Assembly: GCA_902473545.1 (NCBI GenBank)
Contig: CABRSG010000035.1
Span: forward strand, 1 to 12,785
Length of the DNA stretch: 12,785 nt
Origin: an uncultured Lachnospiraceae bacterium
Lineage (GTDB): Bacteria; Bacillota; Clostridia; Lachnospirales; Lachnospiraceae
Direction: 5' to 3'
Every line of letters starts with the position of its first letter. Position 1 is the first letter of the stretch. A program made the position numbers and the translations under genes. Positions 7,520-12,785 of the stretch are shown one piece after another. A model generated the notes under the pieces. That model saw only the letters and a list, made by a program, of their open reading frames with translations, ran no database searches and was not told the DNA's origin.

Positions 7520-7701
7520 GGTTTCGCCTCCCTTCTGCTCGTTTTACTCGCAGAACCGCTTCGCGATGCACACGGGCTTCGCCCGGCGCCGCATGTCTCG
7601 GGTTTCTCTCTTCCGTTCGAAACACCTCGCGGAACTACGGCAGCGTTTCTTTCTATTTCCTGCCTACTCGCTTTTTACTCGCACTCTTTTCTCCCCTGGC
7701 A
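7520..7701 (-). repeat. 182-nt structured spacer between atpE and atpF with 11-bp direct repeats
   Basis: This is the only long gap inside the operon. TTTTACTCGCA occurs at 7542-7552 and again at 7673-7683 (plus strand), 131 nt apart, with a partial copy CTACTCGC at 7664-7671. Between them lies the GC-rich hairpin CGGGC-TTC-GCCCG (7573-7585). Next to the atpF ribosome binding site is the hairpin TTCTGC/GCAGAA (7533-7555). No open reading frame here looks real and no T tract marks a terminator. It may be a small inserted repeat element, an mRNA processing or stability element, or a means of expressing the c subunit above b. Confidence 0.5.
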
Positions 7702-7962
7702 TTACAGTTTTCCGAGCAGCGGGTTTGCGAACAGCAGAATGAACGCGATCGCAAGACCGTACAGACCGGTTGTCTCGGCAACAGCCTGTCCGAGAAGCAT
7801 GGTGGAGGTGATGTCGGATTTCGCACCCGGATTTCTTCCAACGGCGTTTGCACCGTAACCTGCTGCGATACCCTGTCCGATACCAGGACCAACGCCGGCG
7901 ATCATTGCCAGACCTGCTCCGATTGCAGAACACGCTAAAATTAAACCTTCGTTTGTAATCAT
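7702..7962 (-). CDS. atpE: FO ATP synthase c subunit, with sodium-binding signature
   Basis: An 86-residue c subunit, the hairpin protein that forms the ion-driven rotor ring. Helix 1 (about 6-35) has the glycine-rich AGVGPGIGQGIAAGYG stretch; the polar loop is GRNPGA (42-47); helix 2 (about 52-78) carries the ion-binding glutamate E63. The residues Q30, V61, E63, T64, T65 and Y68 line up with Q32, V63, E65, S66, T67 and Y70 of the Na+-binding c subunit of Ilyobacter tartaricus. Threonine in place of S66 is accepted in the Na+ motif. The inferred coupling ion is therefore Na+, at least under physiological conditions. A strong AGGAGGA box precedes the ATG at 7962, suiting the many copies needed. 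Confidence 0.98.
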   Translation of the reverse strand: MITNEGLILACSAIGAGLAMIAGVGPGIGQGIAAGYGANAVGRNPGAKSDITSTMLLGQAVAETTGLYGLAIAFILLFANPLLGKL

Positions 7963-7995
7963 TTCTTATTTCCTCCTGTTTAAAATATTTTGAAA

Positions 7996-8730
7996 TTAGT
8001 TTTCTCCCGGCATCTTGTCTCTGGTAAATACCATCGTCAGCATACAGAATACGTATGTCTGGATCGCTCCGGAGAACACATCAAAGTAGATATGCAGAAT
8101 ACCCGGCCAGCCGACTGCGAATTTCGTGAGCAACTGATAGATCAGGGACATCATAACGGTGCCCGACAGAATGTTTCCGAAAAGACGCAGGGACAGTGAA
8201 AACGGCACTGCAATCTCACCGATCAGATTGATTGGGAACAAAAGCGGCAGCGGCTGAAACAGCCCTGTAAAGGCGCCGACTTTGTTGTACTTGATATTAT
8301 TGTACTGAATGATCCCAAACGTGATCAGACCGAGCGGCAGCGTCACGCCATAGTCTGCGGTAGGCGGCCGCAGCCCGAAAAGACCGGAAATGTTGCTGAC
8401 AAAGATGAATAAAAACAGCGCGCTGATATAGTTGACAAATTTCCCGGCGTATTTGCCCATACTGCCCTCAACCATCTTATCCAGCATCTCCACGATCAGC
8501 TCCACCACATTCTGGAAACCGCCCGGAATCTCCTCCGCGCGCTTTATCCTGCGGTTCGCCGCGACAGCAAAAATCAGAAGCACCGCCATCACGATGAGGA
8601 CGCTGACATGTGTCGTGGTAATCCAGAGTTCCTGCCCGAACAGCTTGTATTTGATGAGACCGTGTACCATAAAGTCTACATCGCTTCCGCCTGCCAGCAA
8701 AAACCCTCCGCTAAAACCAGCACTTTCCAC
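7996..8730 (-). CDS. atpB: FO ATP synthase a subunit (GTG start)
   Basis: A 244-residue a subunit, the stator membrane protein that forms the ion half-channels against the c ring. Five or six membrane segments are visible. The family core NLIGEIAVPFSLSLRLFGN (168-186) includes the essential arginine R182, and the last helix contains GAIQTYVFCML (221-231). I chose the GTG at 8730 because an AGAAGG box lies 7 nt upstream; the next ATG (8670, MVHGLIKYKL) has only a distant GGAAG. The ribosome binding site overlaps the end of the subunit I-like gene, which stops 4 nt before the GTG. The short N-terminal extension before residue 21 is not conserved, so the start is less certain than the gene. Confidence 0.96.
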   Translation of the reverse strand: MESAGFSGGFLLAGGSDVDFMVHGLIKYKLFGQELWITTTHVSVLIVMAVLLIFAVAANRRIKRAEEIPGGFQNVVELIVEMLDKMVEGSMGKYAGKFVNYISALFLFIFVSNISGLFGLRPPTADYGVTLPLGLITFGIIQYNNIKYNKVGAFTGLFQPLPLLFPINLIGEIAVPFSLSLRLFGNILSGTVMMSLIYQLLTKFAVGWPGILHIYFDVFSGAIQTYVFCMLTMVFTRDKMPGEN

Positions 8731-8734
8731 ATTC

Positions 8735-9172
8735 TCACCTTCTTTCCTTCATAATGGTAGCGTCCTTACGTTTTTCCTTTCCGCCCGCAAGCCGGTGGAT
8801 CAGCGGCTGTGTATATGCCCCCAGCTTCAGCGTGAGCAGCCCGAGAAATACCGCGATGATATCTCCGTGAAGACGCCACACCAAAACCACCAGGATCATT
8901 GCAGCCACGGTCCGCAGAACAACGCCTTTTTTCATGTGCTTCGAAGCATCCTCCTGCGTAAGCTCCAGAGAGTCCTCCACAAACCAGCACATATGAAACG
9001 CCATTCCCACGGCTCCGAGAACTCCGGCAAAAAGGCTCAGAAAAAATGCTGTTTTCGAATCTGCAAACCAGACAAGCGCCAGAGCAAGCAGCAGCCCCCA
9101 AAGCAGGATCCCGCCGGTCAGCTCCTTCAGCGTCGGATGCAGATTTCCCAGAAATTTCTTAATCCGTTCCAT
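8735..9172 (-). CDS. ATP synthase subunit I-like membrane protein
   Basis: A 145-residue protein with four predicted membrane helices (about 19-36, 42-64, 83-101, 104-126) and a basic C-terminal tail (GKEKRKDATIMKERR). Position between an AtpZ-like gene and atpB, size and topology fit the ATP synthase subunit I family, which is thought to help assemble the c ring or handle divalent cations. The sequence itself is poorly conserved, so the call leans on context. A longer frame opens upstream at 9262, but the ATG at 9172 (MERIKKFLGN) is better: it has an AGAAGGA box 8 nt upstream and overlaps the preceding gene by only 14 nt. Confidence 0.8.
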   Translation of the reverse strand: MERIKKFLGNLHPTLKELTGGILLWGLLLALALVWFADSKTAFFLSLFAGVLGAVGMAFHMCWFVEDSLELTQEDASKHMKKGVVLRTVAAMILVVLVWRLHGDIIAVFLGLLTLKLGAYTQPLIHRLAGGKEKRKDATIMKERR

Positions 9173-9410
9173 TGCCGTCGTCCTTCTTTCCGGATTTTCC
9201 ATCCTTCGGCACCAGCTCCTGTACCAGCACCCAGGTATTGCGGCATCCTGCCAGGATTCCAAGAATCAAAAGCGGCAGTACCGTATGCCAGCCAAAGCGC
9301 TCGTCGAGCCAGGTTCCTATAAAGACGCATAAAATAACAGGGGCGAGCATGCTGATGCCTATCTGGGTAATCATTGCGATGTTCCGGTATACATCCTTCT
9401 TGAAATTCAT
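9159..9410 (-). CDS. AtpZ/AtpI family protein (ATPase gene 1 type)
   Basis: An 83-residue protein with two membrane helices (about 12-34 and 43-64) joined by a short GTWLDERFG loop, then a charged tail (KDGKSGKKDDGNGTD). The pattern of glycine in helix 1, W-L-D in the loop and AGCRNTWVLV at the end of helix 2 matches the small AtpZ family found at the head of bacterial atp operons. Such proteins, with AtpI, have been linked to ion uptake and to c-ring assembly; its exact job here is inferred. It is the first gene of the operon. A GGAGG box lies 6 nt before the ATG at 9410. Confidence 0.85.
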   Translation of the reverse strand: MNFKKDVYRNIAMITQIGISMLAPVILCVFIGTWLDERFGWHTVLPLLILGILAGCRNTWVLVQELVPKDGKSGKKDDGNGTD

Positions 9411-9439
9411 ACATGCCCTCCCTCGTTCATTTGGTTTTC

Positions 9440-9468
9440 ATTCTAAAGCATCTTAAGCAAAATGTCCA
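9440..9468 (-). promoter_or_regulatory. atpZp: Promoter of the ATP synthase operon
   Basis: On the minus strand TGGACA (9463-9468) and TAGAAT (9440-9445) are spaced by 17 nt, and each is one base from the sigma-A consensus. The start would fall near 9433, leaving a leader of about 23 nt before the first gene. The DNA upstream (9470-9540) is very AT-rich and could act as an UP element. Confidence 0.7.
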
Positions 9469-9489
9469 GTAAAGTTTAAAATTTCACAT

Positions 9490-9511
9490 AGATAATTTGC
9501 CGTAATTATCT
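9490..9511. promoter_or_regulatory. Palindrome upstream of the ATP synthase promoter
   Basis: AGATAATT (9490-9497) and AATTATCT (9504-9511) form a perfect 8-bp inverted repeat around TGCCGT. It lies about 21 nt upstream of the -35 box, where an activator or a repressor could bind. I cannot match it to a known regulator; chance in AT-rich DNA is possible. Confidence 0.35.
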
Positions 9512-9565
9512 GAAAATTGTGCATTTTGTTGTATTTGTTCGTTTTTCTTAAGACAAAACAGCGTT

Positions 9566-10606
9566 TTACCCTTCTGTCCGCTCATCGTGCAGCTCTCTCC
9601 AGATTTCAACGATGAGCATCAGGCTGACAGGTCCCAGCGCTACCCCGGCGACGCCGTACACGCAAATTCCGATGTAAACGGCAGCCACCATCGCGATCGG
9701 ATAAATTCCCATGCGGTCGCCGATCAGCTTCGGCTCCAGAAATTCGCGCAGGGTGTTTGTAACCAGAAACAGGAGTACCAGGCAAACGCCCACCCAGAAT
9801 TTTCCGGTAAACATCTGGAACGCGCCCCAGGGTATCAGGATCGTCCCGGTCCCGATGAAGGGAAGCGCGTCTAAAAGCCCGATGACGATCCCCATCAGCA
9901 GCGCATATGGATAGCCCAGGAGCGTCAGCCCCAGCACACAGATGACCGTAACGATAAAAATGATCAAAAGCTGCGCTCGGATCCAGGCGCCGCCCAGAGA
10001 CATCATCGCCGCGTTAATCCTGCGCGCCCGCTCATAAACACCGTATTTTTTCAGCGCCTCACCGAGCTTTTCATAGTCCTTCAGGATCAGCATATAGGAT
10101 ACAAATACGATCAGCACCACGCCAAGCCATTCCAGCACGGACATCAGATAGGAAAGCGAATTTTTCAGCACGCCCGGCACCGCATAGGTCTGGATGCGCT
10201 GCTCCACAACCACCATATTGTCGTATATAAAGCTTTCCACCGCCTGCGCATGGATGCCGGTATTTTTCTCCACAACGCTGCAGCATACCTTCATCAGATG
10301 CTCCGCTTTCTGCATATAGGAATCAAAGTTTGCCGCCAGATTGCATATCTGCCGGATCAGACTGCTTCCGAGCAGATACAGCGCGATTCCGGCCGCTCCT
10401 GTAAGCAGCACCAGCAGAATGCCGCCCGCCGTCACCTTTTTCAGGTGCAGCTTTCGTTCCAGAAAAACCGCTCCCGGCATCAGAAAGCGCACCAGCACCC
10501 AGGCGATGAAAAAAGGAATCACAACCGGCAGTATGTATTTCATTCCCAGAAATACTGCAAGTGCGATCCCCGTCAATTTTACAATATCCTTATATAATCT
10601 GCGCAT
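9566..10606 (-). CDS. AI-2E family membrane protein, YtvI-like
   Basis: A 346-residue membrane protein of the AI-2E/PerM family, usually with seven to eight helices and a soluble middle region (here about 85-155). The C-terminal half carries the recognisable GLLDALPFIGTGTILIPWG (about 243-261) and EPKLIGDRMGIYPI (291-304) segments. The DALPFIGTGTILIPW form resembles YtvI, a Bacillus membrane protein annotated as sporulation-related. Some family members export small molecules or exchange ions, so the substrate is unknown. A GGAG box lies 6 nt before the ATG at 10606. The gene follows the HAD phosphatase gene by 83 nt in the same direction and no strong terminator separates it from the ATP synthase promoter downstream. 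Confidence 0.85.
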   Translation of the reverse strand: MRRLYKDIVKLTGIALAVFLGMKYILPVVIPFFIAWVLVRFLMPGAVFLERKLHLKKVTAGGILLVLLTGAAGIALYLLGSSLIRQICNLAANFDSYMQKAEHLMKVCCSVVEKNTGIHAQAVESFIYDNMVVVEQRIQTYAVPGVLKNSLSYLMSVLEWLGVVLIVFVSYMLILKDYEKLGEALKKYGVYERARRINAAMMSLGGAWIRAQLLIIFIVTVICVLGLTLLGYPYALLMGIVIGLLDALPFIGTGTILIPWGAFQMFTGKFWVGVCLVLLFLVTNTLREFLEPKLIGDRMGIYPIAMVAAVYIGICVYGVAGVALGPVSLMLIVEIWRELHDERTEG

Positions 10607-10689
10607 ACTGTTCTCCAGAAGGTTTTAGTAAACGACAGCTTCCTCTGCCGCCTGCTATAGTATGCACACAATCCTTTCGATTTATTGAT

Positions 10690-11490
10690 TTATTTATCGT
10701 TTTCCGCGAGAAGCTTTTCCTTCAGCGTCCGAAGAACACCGTCCTCCCGGTAAGAGGGCGCCTCATATTTTGCAGCCTCCTTCAGAGCCGGATGCGCGTT
10801 CGCCACCGCATAGCTCTCTCCCGCCTGCTTTATCATGCCGACATCGTTGCAGTTGTCGCCAAACGCCATCGTCTCCTCCCTCGTGATACCAAGCTTTTCC
10901 TGCAGTGCGCGCAGCGCGATGCCCTTGTCCGCCGTCCTGTCCATGCAATCTATCCAGAAGGTGCCCGCCTTCACCACATTGAGTGTTTTCCCGAATCTTT
11001 CCTGCAGCTCTTTTTCCAGCTTCTCCGGCGCTTCCTGCTGATAGATTGCGATTTTATTTGTTTTTCGGCAGTACAAAATCAGATCCGGTACCGCCTCTGT
11101 CTGAATGTGGAGCGCTCTCAGTCCTTTCAGAAATTCCTCGCTTGGCGATTCCGTGTAAAGCGTCTCCGGCGTCGAAAGAATAATCTCCGTGATACCGAGA
11201 CTGCGAAGATATCTGACCATTGCCTCCGCTGTCTCGGGCGGAATATAGGTCACGGAAACAATCTCCTCATTCTTCAGCACGCAGGAACCATTTTCGGTGA
11301 TGAAGTAAATATCTTCTGCGATCGCATCAAACAGGTACCGCATACTGCTGTAATGCCGTCCGCTCGCCGCCGCAAAAAGGATCCCCTTTTCCTGCATTCT
11401 GCGGATAACCTCGTAAATATCCTCATTCAGTTCGTTTGTCCCCTCCGGGACCAGTGTCCCGTCAATATCGGACGCCGTCAGTTTTATCAT
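10690..11490 (-). CDS. Cof-type HAD-IIB hydrolase (sugar/nucleotide phosphatase-like)
   Basis: A 266-residue cytoplasmic phosphatase of the HAD superfamily, class IIB. Motif I is SDIDGTLV with nucleophile D8 and acid/base D10; motif II is the serine in AASGRH (S43); motif III is K189 in DKGIAL; motif IV is GDNCND with D212 and D216 for Mg2+. The cap domain spans about 80-180. Family members dephosphorylate sugar phosphates, flavin or pyridoxal phosphates, and the substrate cannot be read from the sequence. AAGGAG lies 9 nt before the ATG at 11490. It follows the pseudouridine synthase gene by 81 nt and precedes the YtvI-like gene, so the three may form an operon. Confidence 0.93.
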   Translation of the reverse strand: MIKLTASDIDGTLVPEGTNELNEDIYEVIRRMQEKGILFAAASGRHYSSMRYLFDAIAEDIYFITENGSCVLKNEEIVSVTYIPPETAEAMVRYLRSLGITEIILSTPETLYTESPSEEFLKGLRALHIQTEAVPDLILYCRKTNKIAIYQQEAPEKLEKELQERFGKTLNVVKAGTFWIDCMDRTADKGIALRALQEKLGITREETMAFGDNCNDVGMIKQAGESYAVANAHPALKEAAKYEAPSYREDGVLRTLKEKLLAENDK

Positions 11491-11571
11491 CCTTCATTTC
11501 TCCTTCTGCTGTCAGTTTCTCCAAAAATCCCATCCCTATGTAGGAACACATTCGCACAAAATCTCTGCCTC

Positions 11572-12243
11572 TCATTCCGGACAATGAGCCTGCACGACCG
11601 CCGGGAATCCGACCGGCTGACAGGAAAATTCCATCTCTTTTCCAGTCGTCGGATGCATGAATGCCAGCCTGCTTGCGCAGAGCGCGATCTGTTCCCCGCG
11701 CTGCGCCTGCGGATTGTACTTTGCATCCCCGTAAAGCGGCGCGCCGCTCTCCGCCATCTGCACGCGGATCTGATGATGCCGCCCGGTATGCAGATTTATT
11801 TTCACAAGCGCTCGTCCTTCCGCATCCGCAAGCACCCGATAGTTCAGCGCCGCCCGCTTGGCGCCCGGCGTCTTTTCCGGAACCGCACGCGAACAATTCC
11901 CGGACGGTTCCTTTTTTAAATAATGTATCAGCGTTCCTTCCGTCTGCGGCAGCCTCCCGCAGACAACGGCAAGATACTCCTTCCTCATCGTTCCGTCCTG
12001 TACCTGGGCGCTTAACTTCGCCGCCGCAGACGGCGTCTTCGCAAAAACAACCAGGCCCTGCACCGGCTGATCAAGGCGATGCACCACCCCAACATACGGA
12101 TTTGCCTTTTCGTATTTTTCCATCAGGTATGTGCGCACCATGCTCTCCAGATCCATTCGCCCGAAAGACGCATTCTGCACTGCAAGTCCCGCGGGCTTTC
12201 TGCAGACAAGAAGCTGTTTGTCCTCATATATAATATCCGGCAT
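11572..12243 (-). CDS. RluA-family RNA pseudouridine synthase
   Basis: A 223-residue enzyme that should convert specific uridines in rRNA or tRNA to pseudouridine. The catalytic motif is VHRLDQPVQGL with D58 as the nucleophilic aspartate. Other family blocks are KPAGLAVQ (16-23), LHTGRHHQIRVQM (151-163) and LYGDAKY (170-176). There is no N-terminal S4 RNA-binding domain, so this is a short RluA-type protein rather than full RluD; the target site is unknown. AGGAG lies 5 nt before the ATG at 12243. I see no clear promoter in the 70 nt between this start and the cold-shock gene terminator, apart from a small CGGGA/TCCCG hairpin (12275-12292), so read-through from upstream is possible. Confidence 0.93.
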   Translation of the reverse strand: MPDIIYEDKQLLVCRKPAGLAVQNASFGRMDLESMVRTYLMEKYEKANPYVGVVHRLDQPVQGLVVFAKTPSAAAKLSAQVQDGTMRKEYLAVVCGRLPQTEGTLIHYLKKEPSGNCSRAVPEKTPGAKRAALNYRVLADAEGRALVKINLHTGRHHQIRVQMAESGAPLYGDAKYNPQAQRGEQIALCASRLAFMHPTTGKEMEFSCQPVGFPAVVQAHCPE

Positions 12244-12313
12244 AAAATCTCCTAACTATAACGTCGTTTTCTGCCGGGATCCGATCCTCCCGACACTCAA
12301 ATCCCAGTGATAT

Positions 12314-12360
12314 AAAAAAGCGCTGCCGCAGTTGACTTTGCAATCAATCGTGCGACAGCT
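12314..12360 (-). terminator. Rho-independent terminator of the cold-shock gene
   Basis: On the minus strand GCTGTCGCA pairs with TGCGGCAGC (plus-strand positions 12351-12359 and 12322-12330), a 9-bp stem with one G-U pair. Six T residues follow almost at once (12314-12319). It lies about 30 nt after the cold-shock gene stop codon. Confidence 0.8.
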
Positions 12361-12392
12361 CCTTTTTACGCTAGTAGGAATTACTCTGTCAT

Positions 12393-12593
12393 TTATAATT
12401 TAACAACGTTAGCTGCCTGCATTCCGCGAGCGCCTTCTGTCAAATCGTAAGAAACAGCCTGACCTTCTTCCAGAGATTTGAATCCTTCACCCTGGATAGC
12501 TGAGAAATGTACGAATACATCTGCTCCGTCTTCGCCTGTGATAAATCCATAACCCTTTTCTGCGTTGAACCACTTAACTGTACCCTTGTTCAT
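12393..12593 (-). CDS. Cold-shock protein (CspA/CspB family)
   Basis: A 66-residue single-domain nucleic-acid chaperone that binds single-stranded RNA and DNA and keeps mRNA unfolded. The OB fold is complete: KGTVKWFNAEKGYGFI opens it, RNP1 is KGYGFI (13-18) and RNP2 is VFVHF (26-30). F17, F27, H29 and F30 are the expected base-stacking residues. Length is normal. GGAGG lies 7 nt before the ATG at 12593, and the gene stands alone between its own consensus promoter and terminator. It need not be cold-induced; several family members are expressed constantly. Confidence 0.97.
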   Translation of the reverse strand: MNKGTVKWFNAEKGYGFITGEDGADVFVHFSAIQGEGFKSLEEGQAVSYDLTEGARGMQAANVVKL

Positions 12594-12629
12594 TTCGGTA
12601 CCTCCATAAAATAAATAAAAAATTGTAGA

Positions 12630-12641
12630 ATGTAGCTACAT
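12630..12641. promoter_or_regulatory. Palindrome at the start of the cold-shock transcript
   Basis: ATGTAGCTACAT is a perfect 12-bp palindrome lying at or just after the predicted transcription start, with a nearby partial repeat (TGTAG, 12624-12628). It could be an operator or a 5' end hairpin of the leader. The leader from here to the ATG is about 45 nt and very T-rich. Confidence 0.35.
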
Positions 12642-12645
12642 CTGC

Positions 12646-12675
12646 ATTATATGCCGAGGTGGATACCATTGTCAA
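12646..12675 (-). promoter_or_regulatory. Consensus sigma-A promoter of the cold-shock gene
   Basis: On the minus strand TTGACA (12670-12675) and TATAAT (12646-12651) are both perfect matches to consensus, separated by 18 nt. This predicts strong expression. The start would be near 12639. Confidence 0.85.
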
Positions 12676-12701
12676 GGAATTTTTTGGCTAAAGAGTTACT
12701 A

Positions 12702-12784
12702 TTCGCAGCCGATGTGGCTATACAGTCAGGCTCGTCATGCTTACATGTAAGAGACTGGCTGTATAGCCACATCAATTCTGCGAA
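12702..12784. repeat. Long near-perfect hairpin at the right edge
   Basis: GATGTGGCTATACAGTCAG (12711-12729) pairs with CTGGCTGTATAGCCACATC (12755-12773), 19 pairs with one G-T mismatch. An outer 7-bp stem, TTCGCAG (12702-12708) with CTGCGAA (12778-12784), extends it across a small internal loop. The 25-nt loop contains its own palindrome, CTTACATGTAAG. There is no adjacent T tract, so it is not a typical terminator, and no coding frame was recognised. It may be a small palindromic mobile repeat or a structured RNA. The outer stem closes within the window, so the unit is probably complete. Confidence 0.6.
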
Positions 12785-12785
12785 G

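Noticed and set aside
9172..9262. Upstream extension of the subunit I-like gene to 9262
   Set aside because: It would overlap the AtpZ-like gene by over 100 nt, adds a cysteine/tryptophan/arginine-rich stretch typical of an out-of-frame translation, and the internal ATG at 9172 has the better ribosome binding site.
9476..9489. TGTGAAA-like half site resembling a Rex (redox) operator
   Set aside because: Only one half matches; the opposite arm lacks the TTCACA/TTAACA pattern needed for a Rex dimer.
9555..9567. AAAAC-AGC-GTTTT hairpin at the end of the YtvI-like gene
   Set aside because: A 5-bp, AT-rich stem with no following T tract is too weak to call a terminator.
10561..11919. 452-codon open frame on the plus strand
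   Set aside because: It is antisense to the HAD and pseudouridine synthase genes, both of which have complete motifs on the minus strand.

Overview
The window looks like a chromosomal segment of a Gram-positive anaerobe of the class Clostridia, most probably the family Lachnospiraceae. The pointers are strong AGGAGG-type ribosome binding sites, sigma-A-like promoters, a complete F-type ATP synthase operon headed by AtpZ/AtpI-like genes, a Lachnospiraceae-style sugar-binding protein, and an AgrC-like GHKL kinase remnant. This placement rests on recognising the protein families, not on a database search.

Layout, left to right. Positions 1-634 (minus strand) hold the first 211 codons of a secreted carbohydrate ABC transporter binding protein; the rest lies off the left edge. 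Its promoter has a paired LacI/GalR-type operator just downstream. Positions 635-1206 contain no convincing gene. They hold that promoter, a minus-strand terminator and a strongly folded element that may belong to a small RNA. Positions 1207-2100 (plus strand) are a broken GHKL sensor histidine kinase with two frameshifts and no partner response regulator. It converges on the ATP synthase operon at a shared hairpin terminator (2119-2146).

The ATP synthase operon (minus strand, about 9433 to 2119) runs, in transcription order: AtpZ-like, subunit I-like, atpB (a), atpE (c), atpF (b), atpH (delta), atpA (alpha), atpG (gamma), atpD (beta), atpC (epsilon). A near-consensus promoter lies upstream. 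The c subunit carries the full set of residues known to bind sodium in other anaerobes, so the enzyme is probably a Na+-coupled synthase. A 182-nt structured spacer with direct repeats separates atpE from atpF.

Upstream of it, also on the minus strand, lie a YtvI-like AI-2E family membrane protein, a Cof-type HAD phosphatase and an RluA-family pseudouridine synthase, spaced 81-83 nt apart and possibly co-transcribed. A cold-shock protein gene with a consensus promoter and its own terminator follows. The right edge (12702-12784) is an unexplained long hairpin.

Most of the window is ordinary housekeeping DNA. The least explained parts are the kinase remnant, the candidate small RNA at about 892-1130, the atpE-atpF spacer and the right-edge hairpin. 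No CRISPR array, tRNA, rRNA, transposase or phage gene was seen.
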